From assembly GCA_002408385.1 (NCBI GenBank), contig DHSB01000236.1:1-28363 (forward strand): a stretch of DNA of 28,363 nt. The letters run 5' to 3'. Positions within the stretch are counted from its first letter, which is position 1. Every line of letters starts with the position of its first letter. A model generated the notes under the pieces. The model saw only the letters and a list, made by a program, of their open reading frames with translations. It had not been told where the DNA came from and searched no databases. This stretch comes from Myxococcales bacterium UBA5297. GTDB lineage: Bacteria > Myxococcota > Myxococcia > Myxococcales > UBA5297. Both the position numbers and the translations under genes were made by a program. Positions 8,789 through 17,393 of this stretch are shown here, in pieces.

Positions 8789-10426
8789 GTGAAGATCGCC
8801 CTGGCCCAGATAGACACCACCGTCGGCGCGTTCGCCCGAAATGCAGAGAAGGTGCGCGACTTCACCCGCCGCGCGCGCGAGCAGGGCGCGAAGCTGGTCC
8901 TCTTCCCCGAGCTCGGCCTGGCCGGCTATCCGCCGAAGGACTTTCTCGAAGTCCCCGAGTTTGTCGACCGGGCGCGCAGGGCGATGGACGAGCTGTGTCA
9001 GCCCGCCGAGTGGAACCAGGGCATCGCCATCTACATCGGCGGCCTCGAGCCGCATCCGGGCACGGGGGCGGGCCTGCACAACATGGGCGTGCTGCTGGTC
9101 GACGGCCGGCGGGTCGCGACCGCGCGCAAGATGCTGTTGCCGACCTACGACGTCTTCGACGAGGCGCGCTACTTCGACTCCGGCGAGGGGCCGACGCTCG
9201 CCGAGGTCGGCGGTGTCTTTGTCGGCCTGACGGTTTGCGAGGACCTGTGGAACGACGAGGCCTTCTGGGGCCATCGGCGCTATCCGCGTGACCCCGCGAG
9301 CGAGCTCGCGCAGGCGGGCGCGAAGCTGCTGCTCAACGTCTCGGCCTCGCCTTTCGCGCAGGGCAAGCCCCGGCTGCGCGAGCAGATGCTCGCGGCCACC
9401 GCGCGCCGCCACGGCGTGGCCGTCGCCTCCCTCAACCTCGTCGGCGGCAACGACAGCCTGGTCTTCGACGGACACTCGGTGCTCATCGACGCGCGCGGCC
9501 AGGTTCTCGCGCGCGCCGGGGGCTTTCGCGAGGAGCTGCTCGTCGCCGACCTCGAGCAGGGTGGCCCGGTCGAGCCGCACGCGAACGAGCTCGACGAGCT
9601 CGAGCAGGCGCTGGTCCTCGGGCTGCGCGACTACGCGGCCAAGTCGGGCTTGGGCGGCGCGGTCTTGGGCCTGTCGGGCGGAATCGACTCCTGCGTGGTC
9701 GCCTACCTGGCGGCCAAGGCGTTGGGGCCGCAGCAGGTCGTCGGGGTAGCGATGCCCAGCCGCTTCACCGCCGACATGAGCAACGAGGACGCCGCGCTGC
9801 TCGCGAGGAACCTGGGCATCGCGCTGCACACCGTGCCCATCGAGCCGACCTTCCAGTCGTTTCTCAGCGCCCTCGAGCCGGTCTTCGGCGGCCTGCCGCA
9901 CGACGTGACCGAAGAGAACATCCAGGCGCGCGTGCGGGGCACGCTGCTGATGGCTCTTTCGAACAAGTACCGCAAGCTGCTGCTGACCACCGGCAACAAG
10001 AGCGAGCTCGCGGTGGGCTACTGCACGCTCTACGGCGACATGGCCGGCGGCCTGGCCGTCCTCGGCGACGTGCCGAAGACCAAGGTCTTCGCCCTCGCGC
10101 ACCACGCGAACAGGGACGGGGAGCTCATCCCCGAGCGCGCGATCATCCGCCCGCCGTCGGCCGAGCTGCGCGCGGATCAGCGGGACGAGGACTCGCTGCC
10201 GGCCTATCCGGTGCTCGACGCCATCCTCGAGGCGTACATCGTGGGGCGCAAAGCGCCGGCGGAGATCGTGGCGATGGGCTTTGCCGAGGAGACGGTGCAG
10301 CGCGTCCTGCGGCTGGTGCTGCTCAACGAGTACAAGCGCCGCCAGGCCGCGCCCGCGCTGCGCGTCTCGGCGCGCGCCTTCGGCGAGGGGTGGCGCTTTC
10401 CGCTGGCGCACGGGTTCGGGTTCTAG
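8789..10426 (+). CDS. nadE: Glutamine-dependent NAD+ synthetase
   Basis: A 545-aa two-domain enzyme that amidates nicotinic acid adenine dinucleotide to NAD+ using glutamine and ATP. The N-terminal nitrilase-type glutaminase domain has its triad: E41 in FPELGLAGYPPKDF, K114 in RKMLLPTYDVFDEARYF and C150 in TVCEDLWN. The C-terminal synthetase domain carries the ATP-pyrophosphatase loop SGGIDS at 296-301 and the segments TTGNKSELAVGYCTLYGDMAGG and LGDVPKTKVF. GTG at 8789 is the start because GGAGG sits seven bases upstream and the family N-terminus (KIALAQIDTTVG) begins there. The length is normal for the glutamine-using class. It is monocistronic as far as can be seen. Its NAD+ product links loosely to the pyridine-nucleotide-dependent hydrogenase downstream. 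Confidence 0.96.
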   Translation: MKIALAQIDTTVGAFARNAEKVRDFTRRAREQGAKLVLFPELGLAGYPPKDFLEVPEFVDRARRAMDELCQPAEWNQGIAIYIGGLEPHPGTGAGLHNMGVLLVDGRRVATARKMLLPTYDVFDEARYFDSGEGPTLAEVGGVFVGLTVCEDLWNDEAFWGHRRYPRDPASELAQAGAKLLLNVSASPFAQGKPRLREQMLAATARRHGVAVASLNLVGGNDSLVFDGHSVLIDARGQVLARAGGFREELLVADLEQGGPVEPHANELDELEQALVLGLRDYAAKSGLGGAVLGLSGGIDSCVVAYLAAKALGPQQVVGVAMPSRFTADMSNEDAALLARNLGIALHTVPIEPTFQSFLSALEPVFGGLPHDVTEENIQARVRGTLLMALSNKYRKLLLTTGNKSELAVGYCTLYGDMAGGLAVLGDVPKTKVFALAHHANRDGELIPERAIIRPPSAELRADQRDEDSLPAYPVLDAILEAYIVGRKAPAEIVAMGFAEETVQRVLRLVLLNEYKRRQAAPALRVSARAFGEGWRFPLAHGFGF

Positions 10427-10487
10427 CCGCTCGTCGGGACGGGCGGATGGAGGATGACGCCCCGGGTTCGTCGTCGGGCGGTCTGAA

Positions 10488-10578
10488 AGAGGTGTCGCAG
10501 AATCCTTCGAGCGAGGACCGGTCAGCCCGAGCCACTTCGACAGGCTCGGGAGGCCGCGCTTGCGAGGCCGAAGTCGAG
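10488..10578 (+). repeat. Dispersed MITE-like repeat, copy A
   Basis: The stretch GAATCCTTCGAGCG...ACCGGTCAGCCCGAGCC recurs at 24595-24627 and, inverted, at 23752-23782. Within it CCCGAGCC (10526-10533) pairs with GGCTCGGG (10543-10550) around a 9-base loop. After the hairpin, GCTTGCGAGGCCGAAGTCG (10558-10576) matches copy C closely. This copy appears shorter than the others. It lies 60 bases after nadE. Confidence 0.75.
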
Positions 10579-10658
10579 CAACTGTCTCGCGTGGCAAGTT
10601 CCTGCGTTCTTGTCCGAATCCACCAGCTCTAATCCCTCCACCGCACCCGTCCGCGCGT

Positions 10659-10735
10659 GAAAGCCCCCTCGGGCGCGCGAACGCGGCTTGTGCTCGTCGC
10701 GACCACATCAGCGCGCCCGAGGGGAAGGGGCTTTC
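10659..10735. other. Long interrupted palindrome downstream of nadE
   Basis: A 20-base arm (10659-10678, GAAAGCCCCCTCGGGCGCGC) is mirrored by 10711-10735, which carries a five-base insertion that breaks the symmetry. The loop is about 32 bases. Transcribed rightward, the structure ends in GGCTTTC, giving a weak U-rich tail, so it may be a terminator for nadE. It could also be a DNA palindrome or a structured RNA. I favour a terminator-like role with low certainty. Confidence 0.45.
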
Positions 10736-11029
10736 TCATGCGCCGGAACCCGCGGTGGGAGGCGTGCACCCGTGAGAAGGGGCGCAGTGTCGGAGCCAAG
10801 GCTGAACAGAAGAAGCGGCGCAGGTCTCGGCACGGACGATCGCCCAGGCGCGCCCTCGGTGTTCGAGGCGGCGAGCACGGTGGACTGCGCGCCGTCTGGG
10901 AGAGGAGGGTAAGGGTCTGCGCGGCTCGGCGGGTCTCCGTCACACCGCGTCTCTCGTGGAGCCGACACGAAGGTCGGCGATCCGTGTACTGCCCCCTCGC
11001 CAAGCTCGGCGTAACCGGGGGCGACTTGC

Positions 11030-11086
11030 CGCTCCTCCGGCCATGTCCACTCTTGCCGTCGTCGCAGTCAGGACGCCGGAGGAGCG
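11030..11086 (+). promoter_or_regulatory. SD-sequestering leader hairpin of the hydrogenase operon
   Basis: CGCTCCTCCGGC (11030-11041) is the exact reverse complement of GCCGGAGGAGCG (11075-11086), and the right arm ends immediately before the hydB ATG at 11087. The arm contains the GGAGGAG ribosome site, so folding would block initiation. A further GTCC/GGAC pairing (11045-11048 with 11071-11074) extends the stem inward past a three-base bulge. The pairing is seen directly. That it acts as a translational switch, RNA thermometer or riboswitch expression platform is inference; the same symmetry could instead be a DNA operator. Confidence 0.6.
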
Positions 11087-12238
11087 ATGGACGCAGTAAG
11101 CGAGCCTGCGAGGGGCGAGAGCTTCGTTCTCGAGCCGCGTGCGCTCCAGGCGCTGCTCGACGCCATCGTCGCCGAGGGCTACCAAATCCGGGGGCCCCTC
11201 GTTCGCGACCACGCGGTCTGCCTCGACGAGGTGACGCGCGTCGAGCAGCTTCCCGTCGGCTGGACTGACGAGCAGGAGGGCGGGCACTACCGGCTCACAC
11301 GGCGAGGCGGATCGGCTCTGTTTGGCTGCGGGGTCGGGCAGGACTCCTGGAAGCGGCTGCTGCACCGGCCTCTCGCGCTCCTCTGGAGCGCCGAGCGCGA
11401 CGACGGCGGCCTCGCGCTGTCCGAGCCTCACGAGGAGCCGGCGCGCTTCGCCTTCTTCGGCGTGCGCCCCTGCGATCTCGCCGCCATCAATATCCAGGAC
11501 GGCATCCTCGCCGCGGGCCGATACCCGGATCCGTTCTATCGCGCGCGCCGCCAGGGGCTGCTCACTGTCGTCGCCAACTGCACCTCGGCCGGCGGCACCT
11601 GCTTCTGCGCTTCGATGGGCACCGGGCCGCGCGCAGAGTCGGGGTTCGATCTTGCCCTGACCGAGCTCTGGCCCGACACGGCGAATCACGCGCTGCTCGT
11701 CGAGACGGGCTCGGACGCAGGCACGCGACTGCTGGCCGCCGTTCCCCGCCGCCCGGCAGGCGACCCCGAGCGCAGGGAAGCCGACGAAGCGACCCGCCGC
11801 GCCGTCGAGCAGATGGGCCGGCGGCTCGACACCAGCGACATCCACGGCATGTTGATGGGCAACCTCGAGCACCCGCGCTGGGCCGAGGTCGCGCGCCGTT
11901 GCCTGGCCTGCGGCAACTGCACGCTCGTCTGTCCGACCTGCTTCTGCACCAACTTCGAGGACGGAGGCGATCTCGAGCTGCGCCACGCCGAGCGCACCCG
12001 GCGCTGGGACTCGTGCTTCACGCTCGGCTTCACCCGCCTGCACGGCGGCCCGGTGCGGCGGAAAATCCGCTCGCGCTACCGCCAGTGGATGACTCACAAG
12101 CTCGCGACCTGGTTCGACCAGTTCGGCACCTCGGGCTGCGTCGGCTGCGGGCGCTGCATCACCTGGTGCCCAGTGGGCATCGACCTTACCGAGGAGAGCG
12201 CCGCCATCCGCGCGAGCGATGGTCGGAGCGGGAGGTAA
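11087..12238 (+). CDS. hydB: Group 3b [NiFe] hydrogenase, iron-sulfur beta subunit
   Basis: A 383-aa cytoplasmic Fe-S subunit of the sulfhydrogenase/NADP-linked hydrogenase type (HydB of archaeal HydBGDA). It relays electrons between the small subunit and the flavin subunit. Two [4Fe-4S] binding motifs are present: [11 protein letters not shown] (C272, C275, C278, C282) and [11 protein letters not shown] (C351, C354, C357, C361). The upstream [18 protein letters not shown] segment is a further hallmark of this subunit family, also found in Hdr/Asr-like 4Fe-4S proteins. The gene opens a six-gene run with 0-13-base spacings or overlaps. The ATG at 11087 directly follows GGAGGAGCG, which is itself part of an inverted repeat. 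The length and motifs are normal. Confidence 0.92.
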   Translation: MDAVSEPARGESFVLEPRALQALLDAIVAEGYQIRGPLVRDHAVCLDEVTRVEQLPVGWTDEQEGGHYRLTRRGGSALFGCGVGQDSWKRLLHRPLALLWSAERDDGGLALSEPHEEPARFAFFGVRPCDLAAINIQDGILAAGRYPDPFYRARRQGLLTVVANCTSAGGTCFCASMGTGPRAESGFDLALTELWPDTANHALLVETGSDAGTRLLAAVPRRPAGDPERREADEATRRAVEQMGRRLDTSDIHGMLMGNLEHPRWAEVARRCLACGNCTLVCPTCFCTNFEDGGDLELRHAERTRRWDSCFTLGFTRLHGGPVRRKIRSRYRQWMTHKLATWFDQFGTSGCVGCGRCITWCPVGIDLTEESAAIRASDGRSGR

Positions 12239-12241
12239 GCT

Positions 12242-12721
12242 ATGCAGACCATCGAGCGCATCGTCAGAGAGCACCCGTTCTTCCAGGGCTTGGACGAGGC
12301 TTCGAGCACGCTTATCGCCGGCTGCGCGCGCAACGCGGTCTTCCACGTCGGCGAGCACCTGTTTCGCGAGGGCGAGCCGGCCGACCTCTTCTTCCTGCTG
12401 CGCCACGGGAAGGTCGCCCTCGAGTTCAACGCGCCCGGGCGCGAGCCGCTCACCTTCGCGACGCTCCAGGAGGGCGAAGTCCTTGGTGCTGCCTGGCTCT
12501 TCCCGCCGTATCGCTGGTCCTACGACGCGCGGGCGGTCGAGCTGACGCGCGCCGTGGCCCTCGACGGCAAGTGCCTGCGCGAGAAGGCCGAGCGCGACCA
12601 CGATTTTGGTTACGAGCTGATGAAGCGCTTCGTGCCGGTCTTCGCGCGCCGGCTGCAGCAGACCCGACTGCAGCTCCTCGACGTCTACGGACGGCCGCGC
12701 ACCGGAGGGGGACGCCCGTGA
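12242..12721 (+). CDS. Stand-alone cyclic-nucleotide-binding-domain protein in hydrogenase operon
   Basis: A 159-aa protein with one cNMP-binding (CAP effector-type) domain. The pattern [33 protein letters not shown] is characteristic. The usual phosphate-binding cassette (FGE.AL...R.A) is changed to [23 protein letters not shown], so nucleotide binding is uncertain. After the beta roll there is a helix ([36 protein letters not shown]) but no helix-turn-helix, so it is not a transcription factor of Crp type. It starts three bases after hydB, and its stop overlaps the gamma-subunit GTG. Proteins of this kind occur in other group 3b operons; they may be a structural or regulatory partner of the enzyme. 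Confidence 0.85.
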   Translation: MQTIERIVREHPFFQGLDEASSTLIAGCARNAVFHVGEHLFREGEPADLFFLLRHGKVALEFNAPGREPLTFATLQEGEVLGAAWLFPPYRWSYDARAVELTRAVALDGKCLREKAERDHDFGYELMKRFVPVFARRLQQTRLQLLDVYGRPRTGGGRP

Positions 12722-13548
12722 GCATCCGGAGCTCGCTGCTGCCGAGAACCTTCCGCGTCGTCGAGCGGCATGAGGAGACGGCCGACACCGCGACGCTGGT
12801 GCTCGAGGCCGAGGACGGCGCGCCGCTCGAGTTCGCGCCCGGGCAGTTCAACATGCTCTACGCCTTCGGCCGGGGCGAGGCTCCGATCAGCCTCAGCGGC
12901 GATCCTGCCTCGCCGCAGCGGCTGCTGCACACGATCCGTGCGGCGGGCCCGGTGACCGAGGCGCTCGCGGGGCTGAGGCCGGGCGAGCATCTCGCGCTGC
13001 GCGGGCCGTACGGCAGCCGTTGGCCAGTCGAGGAGTCCGAGGGCAAGGACGTGCTGGTGATCGCCGGCGGTCTCGGCCTCGCGCCACTGCGTCCGGTGAT
13101 CTATCGGCTTCTGGCCGCGCGCGAGCGCTACGGGCGCATCGTCGTTCTCTACGGAGCGCGCGGACCCGACGGGCTGCTCTATCGCGCCGAGCTCGAGAGC
13201 TGGCGCAGCCGGCTCGATCTGGAGGTCGAGGTGACCGTGGACCACGCCAACGGCGCCTGGCACGGCGACGTCGGCGTCGTCCCCTCGCTCATCCCGCGGG
13301 CGCGCTTCAGCCCGGCGGACGCAGTAGCCATGGTCTGCGGGCCGGAGGTGATGATGCGCTTCACCGTCGCGGCGCTGCTCGAGCGGGGGCTCGCGCCCGA
13401 GCAGATTCACCTGTCGCTCGAGCGCAACATGAGGTGTGGGGTCGCCCAGTGTGGTCATTGCCAGCTCGGGCCCTTCCTGGTCTGTCGCGACGGGCCGGTG
13501 CTGCCGTACACGCGGCTCGGCGAGCTGCTGACGATCCACGAGCTGTGA
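12718..13548 (+). CDS. hydG: Group 3b [NiFe] hydrogenase, FAD/NAD(P)-binding gamma subunit
   Basis: A 276-aa ferredoxin-reductase-like subunit that moves electrons between Fe-S clusters and NAD(P)(H). The N-terminal beta-barrel has the FAD motifs PGQFNML and ISLSG (residues 41-61). The pyridine-nucleotide domain has [11 protein letters not shown] (117-126) and the CGPE motif (208-211). The C-terminal Cys set C240, C245, C248 and C256 ([19 protein letters not shown]) binds a [2Fe-2S] cluster, as in the dihydroorotate dehydrogenase PyrK family. GTG at 12718 overlaps the preceding TGA by four bases. NAD versus NADP preference cannot be read with confidence; characterised group 3b enzymes mostly use NADP(H). 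Confidence 0.93.
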   Translation: MSIRSSLLPRTFRVVERHEETADTATLVLEAEDGAPLEFAPGQFNMLYAFGRGEAPISLSGDPASPQRLLHTIRAAGPVTEALAGLRPGEHLALRGPYGSRWPVEESEGKDVLVIAGGLGLAPLRPVIYRLLAARERYGRIVVLYGARGPDGLLYRAELESWRSRLDLEVEVTVDHANGAWHGDVGVVPSLIPRARFSPADAVAMVCGPEVMMRFTVAALLERGLAPEQIHLSLERNMRCGVAQCGHCQLGPFLVCRDGPVLPYTRLGELLTIHEL

Positions 13549-13561
13549 GGGGGGCTGCGCG

Positions 13562-14335
13562 ATGCCGGGGAAGAAGCGCCTCGCCGTTTGGAAGCTCGCC
13601 TCCTGCGACGGCTGCCAGCTCAGCCTGCTCGACCTCGAGGACGAGCTGCTGCGGATAGCCGGAGCCTTTGAGATCGCCTACTTCGTCGAAGCCTCGAGCG
13701 CGACGGCCGAGGGCCCGTACGACCTGTCGCTGGTCGAGGGCTCGATAGCGACCGCGCACCAGGCTGCGCGGATACGCGAGATCCGCCGCGAGTCGCGCCT
13801 GCTGGTCCCCATCGGCGCGTGCGCGACCGCCGGCGGCATCCAGGCCCTGCGCAACTTCCGCGACTTCGGTCCCTTCGCCACCGCGGTCTATCCGCGCCCC
13901 GAGCAGCTCGACGCGCTCGAGACCTCGACACCCGTCGCGGCGCACGTGCCCATCGACTTCGAGCTGCGCGGCTGCCCCATCAACAAGCGCCAGGCGCTGG
14001 AGGTCTTGAGCGCGCTGCTCGCGGGAAGGACGCCGAAGGGGGGGAGCCACAGCGTCTGCATCGAGTGCAAGCTGCGCGGCACGGTCTGTGTGATGGTGGC
14101 GCGCCAGCTTCCGTGCATGGGCCCGGTGACGCACGCCGGCTGCGGCGCGCTCTGTCCGGCGTACGGGCGCGGCTGCTACGGCTGCTACGGACCCATGGAG
14201 ACGCCCAACACCGGCTCGTGGAGTGGCTGGTGGCAGCAACGCGGGATGGACGAGCCCGACCTGCGCGACGTCTTCCGCACCTTCAACGCCTGGGCCGAGG
14301 CGTTCCGCGAGGAGAGCGAGCGTCATGGCTCTTAG
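13562..14335 (+). CDS. hydD: Group 3b [NiFe] hydrogenase, small (delta) subunit
   Basis: A 257-aa small subunit carrying the Fe-S relay from the NiFe site. The proximal cluster ligands are visible as C15 and C18 ([11 protein letters not shown]), C87 (GACATAGG) and C138 (LRGCPINK). Eight further Cys at 166, 169, 176, 185, 194, 198, 205 and 208 can supply two more [4Fe-4S] clusters, as usual for cytoplasmic group 3 enzymes. There is no twin-arginine signal, so the enzyme is cytoplasmic. It begins 13 bases after the gamma subunit and overlaps the large-subunit gene by 11 bases. Confidence 0.95.
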   Translation: MPGKKRLAVWKLASCDGCQLSLLDLEDELLRIAGAFEIAYFVEASSATAEGPYDLSLVEGSIATAHQAARIREIRRESRLLVPIGACATAGGIQALRNFRDFGPFATAVYPRPEQLDALETSTPVAAHVPIDFELRGCPINKRQALEVLSALLAGRTPKGGSHSVCIECKLRGTVCVMVARQLPCMGPVTHAGCGALCPAYGRGCYGCYGPMETPNTGSWSGWWQQRGMDEPDLRDVFRTFNAWAEAFREESERHGS

Positions 14336-15614
14336 GACGGTCGAGGTGGGCTACCTCGCGCGCGTCGAAGGCGAGGGGTCGATGCGCATCGTGCTGCGCG
14401 ACGGGGTGCTCGAGGAGGCGCGCTTCAGCATCTTCGAGGCGCCGCGCTTCTTCGAATCGTTGCTGCGCGGGCGCAAGCTCGACGAAGCCCCCGACATCAC
14501 CGCGCGCATCTGCGGCATCTGCCCGGTGGCCTACCAGACGAGCGCGACGCAGGCGATGGAGAGCGCCCTGGGAATCAGGCTGGACGATCGGCTGCGGGCG
14601 CTGCGGCGGCTGATGTTCTGCGGCGAGTGGATCGAGAGCCACGCGCTGCATGTCTTCCTGCTGCACGCGCCCGATTTCCTCGGCTACGACGACGCGATCG
14701 CCATGGCGCGCGACCATCGGGAGGAAGTCGAGCGCGGGCTGAAGATCAAGAAGATCGGCAACGAGCTGATCGCCCTGCTCGGCGGGCGCGCGGTCCATCC
14801 GATCAACGCGCGCGTCGGCGGCTTCCACAGCGCGCCGCACCCGCGGGACCTCGCGCCGGTGCGCGAGCGGCTCGCGTGGGCGCGCGACGCGGCGCTCGAG
14901 TCGGTGCGCTGGATAGGCGGCTTCGAGCTGCCCGAGCTCGAGCGCGACTACGAGCTGGTGAGCCTGCGCCACCCCGAGCGCTATCCCATCGATGAAGGTC
15001 GGCTCGTCTCCAACCGCGGCCTCGACATCGGGGCGGACGAGTTCGAGGCCCACTTCGAGGAGGAGCAGGTCCCGACCTCCACGGCGAAGCACGCGCGGCG
15101 CAAGGGCGGCGGCGCGTACCTGGTGGGGCCGATGGCCCGCTACTCGAACAACTGGGACCGGCTCTCGCCGCTCGGGCAGCAGGCGGCCGCCGAGGCCGGG
15201 CTGGGCAGGGTGTGCCGCAACCCGTTCCAGAGCATCGTGGTGCGGGCGGTGGAGATCCTCTACGCGTGCGAAGAGGCGTTGCGGCTGATCGATTCGTACG
15301 AGCCGCCGGAGGCGCCGGCAGTCGAAGCGCAGCCGCGGGCCGCGGTGGGGTTCGGCTGGAGCGAGGCGCCGCGCGGCGTGCTCTACCACCGCTACGAGGT
15401 CGATGTGGAGGGGCGCATCGTCTCGGCGAACATCGTCCCGCCGACCGCTCAGAACCAGGCGAGCATCGAGGAGGACCTGCGTGAGCTGGTCTTGCGCAAT
15501 CAGCACCTCGACGACGAGGCGCTGCGAAGGTTGTGCGAGAAGGCCATCCGCAACTACGACCCCTGCATCTCCTGCGCGACGCACTTCCTGAGGCTGGAGG
15601 TCGAGCGGCGGTGA
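14325..15614 (+). CDS. hydA: Group 3b [NiFe] hydrogenase, large (alpha) subunit
   Basis: A 429-aa catalytic subunit holding the NiFe(CN)2CO site that activates H2. The N-terminal pair is [11 protein letters not shown] (C63, C66) and the C-terminal pair is DPCISCATH (C414, C417). The last nine residues after H420 (FLRLEVERR) form the extension that a specific endopeptidase removes after nickel insertion. EGEGSMRI near the N-terminus and [15 protein letters not shown] in the middle are group 3 signatures. Its ATG overlaps the end of the small-subunit gene. All four metal Cys are intact, so the enzyme should be active. The hyp maturation genes are not in the window. Confidence 0.96.
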   Translation: MALRTVEVGYLARVEGEGSMRIVLRDGVLEEARFSIFEAPRFFESLLRGRKLDEAPDITARICGICPVAYQTSATQAMESALGIRLDDRLRALRRLMFCGEWIESHALHVFLLHAPDFLGYDDAIAMARDHREEVERGLKIKKIGNELIALLGGRAVHPINARVGGFHSAPHPRDLAPVRERLAWARDAALESVRWIGGFELPELERDYELVSLRHPERYPIDEGRLVSNRGLDIGADEFEAHFEEEQVPTSTAKHARRKGGGAYLVGPMARYSNNWDRLSPLGQQAAAEAGLGRVCRNPFQSIVVRAVEILYACEEALRLIDSYEPPEAPAVEAQPRAAVGFGWSEAPRGVLYHRYEVDVEGRIVSANIVPPTAQNQASIEEDLRELVLRNQHLDDEALRRLCEKAIRNYDPCISCATHFLRLEVERR

Positions 15615-16048
15615 GGCGGCATTTGGTGATCGGGCTCGGCTCGGGCCGTGGCGACGACGCGGCCGGGCTGCTGGTCGCGCGGCGGCTGCGACGGGCTGGC
15701 GCGCCGTTCGAGGTGCTGGAGCACCGGGGCGACCTGATCGGTCTGCTCGAGCTGTGGCGCGACCGGCCAACCACGCTCGTCGACGCGGCGATGACCGGAG
15801 CGGCCGAGGGGACGATCCATTGCCTCGATGCCGATTCGCCCCTGGCCGCGAGGTTGGCGCCGGTGTCCGGCCACGCCTTCGGGCTGGCGCGGGTGATCGA
15901 GCTGGCGCGGGCGCTCGGGCGGCTGCCGCCGAGCCTGGTGCTGTACGCGATCGAGGCCAGGCGGTTCGCGTACGGGTCTGCGCCCTCGATGCACGTGCGC
16001 AGGGCGGTGCGCGCCGTCGAACTGACGCTGCTCGGCAAGATGCCGTAG
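15611..16048 (+). CDS. [NiFe]-hydrogenase maturation endopeptidase (M52 family)
   Basis: A 145-aa protease that trims the C-terminus of the large subunit once nickel is bound. The start [15 protein letters not shown] fits the M52 G(N/S)....D.G pattern. Candidate nickel-sensing ligands, equivalent to E16, D62 and H93 of HybD, are D16, D58 (LVDAAMTG) and H88 ([14 protein letters not shown]). GTG at 15611 overlaps the large-subunit stop by four bases, so protease and substrate are translationally coupled. It closes the hydrogenase cistrons. It is slightly short for the family, and the first Gly-Asn is Gly-Ser, but the fold markers remain. Confidence 0.88.
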   Translation: MRRHLVIGLGSGRGDDAAGLLVARRLRRAGAPFEVLEHRGDLIGLLELWRDRPTTLVDAAMTGAAEGTIHCLDADSPLAARLAPVSGHAFGLARVIELARALGRLPPSLVLYAIEARRFAYGSAPSMHVRRAVRAVELTLLGKMP

Positions 16049-16106
16049 GCGGCGAAGAGCCGCTCCCTGGGTGAGCCGTGGCCGCGACCTCGGCTGCTCT
16101 CGTTCG

Positions 16107-16131
16107 GGCCCACCCGCCTGGCGGGTTGGCC
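16107..16131 (+). other. Hairpin between hydrogenase and ferritin-like genes
   Basis: GGCC and CCCGC arms pair with GCGGG and GGCC around a three-base CTG loop, with one mismatch, in the 134-base gap after the protease gene. There is no T-run, so it is more likely an mRNA-stability or processing element than a full terminator. It leaves open whether the ferritin-like genes share the hydrogenase transcript. Confidence 0.35.
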
Positions 16132-16182
16132 GTCGGGAGCCGCGCCAGCATCCTTCGCCTCCATTCAAAGGAGGCAAGACGG

Positions 16183-17376
16183 ATGGCGCTCGACCTGACG
16201 AAGGAACACGGAGTCCCGCTGGAGAAGCAGCTCTTCGATTGGCACGACATGGTGCGCACGCCGATCAGCAAGCTCGACAACGACGCTTTCACCCGGGTGC
16301 GCATCATCCTGATGAACGGCATCGAGAACGAGCAGTTCGTCTTCCTGCACAGCGCCGCGCGCCAACACGACAGCGGCGTTCGGGTGCCGCTCGCCCGGGT
16401 GCGCCGCGTCGAGCAGCATCAGCAGACGCTGGTCAACTGGCTGCTGCCGGCCGACCAGTCGGTGCTCGAGACGACCCTCGCCTACGAGCAGGTCGCCGTC
16501 GAGGTCACCGCGGCGCTCGCGGAGCAGGAGCCCGACCCGTACGTCAAGCAGGTGCTCGAGTTCGGCCTCCTCGAGGACTTCGACCACCTCTACCGCTACT
16601 CGGCGCTCATCGACCGGCTCGAGGGGAAGGACCCGAACAACATCCTGCAGAGCTACACCGACGTGCGCCCGGGACGCCCGACGGCCGAGGAGCACCGCGC
16701 GCCGATCGACGACGTGCGCGACCACTACGACGCCAAGACCGCCTCGCCGATAACCAAGATGAACGTCCTCACCATCCTCGCCGGCGAGCAGCAGACCCGG
16801 AACTACTACGCCACCGTCGGCCCGCTCTACGCCGACCCGATGGCCCGCCAGGTCTACGCGGAGATCTCCTCGATCGAGGAGCAGCACGTCACCCAGTACG
16901 AGTCGCTCGCCGATCCGAACGAGTCGTGGGCCGAGAAGTGGCTGCTGCACGAGGCGAACGAGGTCTACAACTACTTCACGTGCCTGCAGCAGGAGGGCGA
17001 CGCGAGGATCAAGAAGATTTGGGAGCGCTTCCTCGACTACGAGCTCGGTCACCTGCACTTCGCGATGGAGCACTTCAAGAGGATCGAGAACCGCGACCCC
17101 GCCGAGATCCTGCCCCAGACCCTGCCCGAGCCGTTCAAGTACACGAGCCACCGCGACTACGTGACCCGCGTGCTGCAGGCTCAGGTGGACCTGAACGCCC
17201 AGGGCACTCAGTTCGTGCACAAGAGCCAGATTCCGGCCGGGGCCGAGTCGGTCCGCTACCGCGAGCAGCTCAACTCCAAGGGCTCGCCGACCGAGACCGT
17301 CGCCGCCGGTTACCGGTGGACTCCTGGGACCGAGCTCGTCGACCGCGCCGCCTCGATGCAGGCGGGCCACGCGTAA
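16183..17376 (+). CDS. Large ferritin-like protein with two predicted helical bundles
   Basis: A 397-aa, largely helical protein with carboxylate-histidine patterns typical of ferritin-like diiron proteins. The C-terminal half has E202 (GEQQTRNYY), E232-xx-H235 (IEEQH), E257/E260 (HEANEVYNYF) and E287-xx-H290 (YELGHLHFAMEH), spaced as in a four-helix diiron bundle. The N-terminal half shows a looser version (E50, E77, E102, E131, H135), so the protein may be a tandem duplication. The SD is excellent (AAAGGAGG, eight bases before the ATG). No signal peptide is seen, so it should be cytoplasmic. The role may be iron storage, peroxide or oxygen handling, or an unknown oxidation. It lies just downstream of the hydrogenase with a second ferritin-like gene 17 bases after it. 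Confidence 0.7.
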   Translation: MALDLTKEHGVPLEKQLFDWHDMVRTPISKLDNDAFTRVRIILMNGIENEQFVFLHSAARQHDSGVRVPLARVRRVEQHQQTLVNWLLPADQSVLETTLAYEQVAVEVTAALAEQEPDPYVKQVLEFGLLEDFDHLYRYSALIDRLEGKDPNNILQSYTDVRPGRPTAEEHRAPIDDVRDHYDAKTASPITKMNVLTILAGEQQTRNYYATVGPLYADPMARQVYAEISSIEEQHVTQYESLADPNESWAEKWLLHEANEVYNYFTCLQQEGDARIKKIWERFLDYELGHLHFAMEHFKRIENRDPAEILPQTLPEPFKYTSHRDYVTRVLQAQVDLNAQGTQFVHKSQIPAGAESVRYREQLNSKGSPTETVAAGYRWTPGTELVDRAASMQAGHA

Positions 17377-17393
17377 ATCAAGGGGGTGTTTTG

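Larger units (their letters stand above)
10427..11086. other. 660-base intergenic region upstream of the hydrogenase operon
   Basis: No protein-coding gene is supportable here. It holds, in order, a copy of the dispersed repeat (10488-10578), a long interrupted palindrome (10659-10735), a small hairpin GCCGAC/GTCGGC (10961-10978) and the SD-sequestering inverted repeat (11030-11086). This is the longest gene-free stretch in the window, and it leads straight into hydB. Confidence 0.7.

Noticed and set aside
7385..10708. An 1107-codon minus-strand open frame across nadE and nhaA
   Set aside because: It is antisense to nadE and out of frame with nhaA, with the Arg/Gly/Val/Glu-rich composition typical of GC-rich shadow frames. 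Both real genes have clear motifs.
11000..11030. A sigma-54 promoter before the hydrogenase operon (GG...TTGCC)
   Set aside because: The GG and GC elements do not have the required 10-base spacing.
12242..12721. Crp/Fnr-family transcription regulator
   Set aside because: Only the cNMP-binding domain and a terminal helix are present; there is no helix-turn-helix before the stop.
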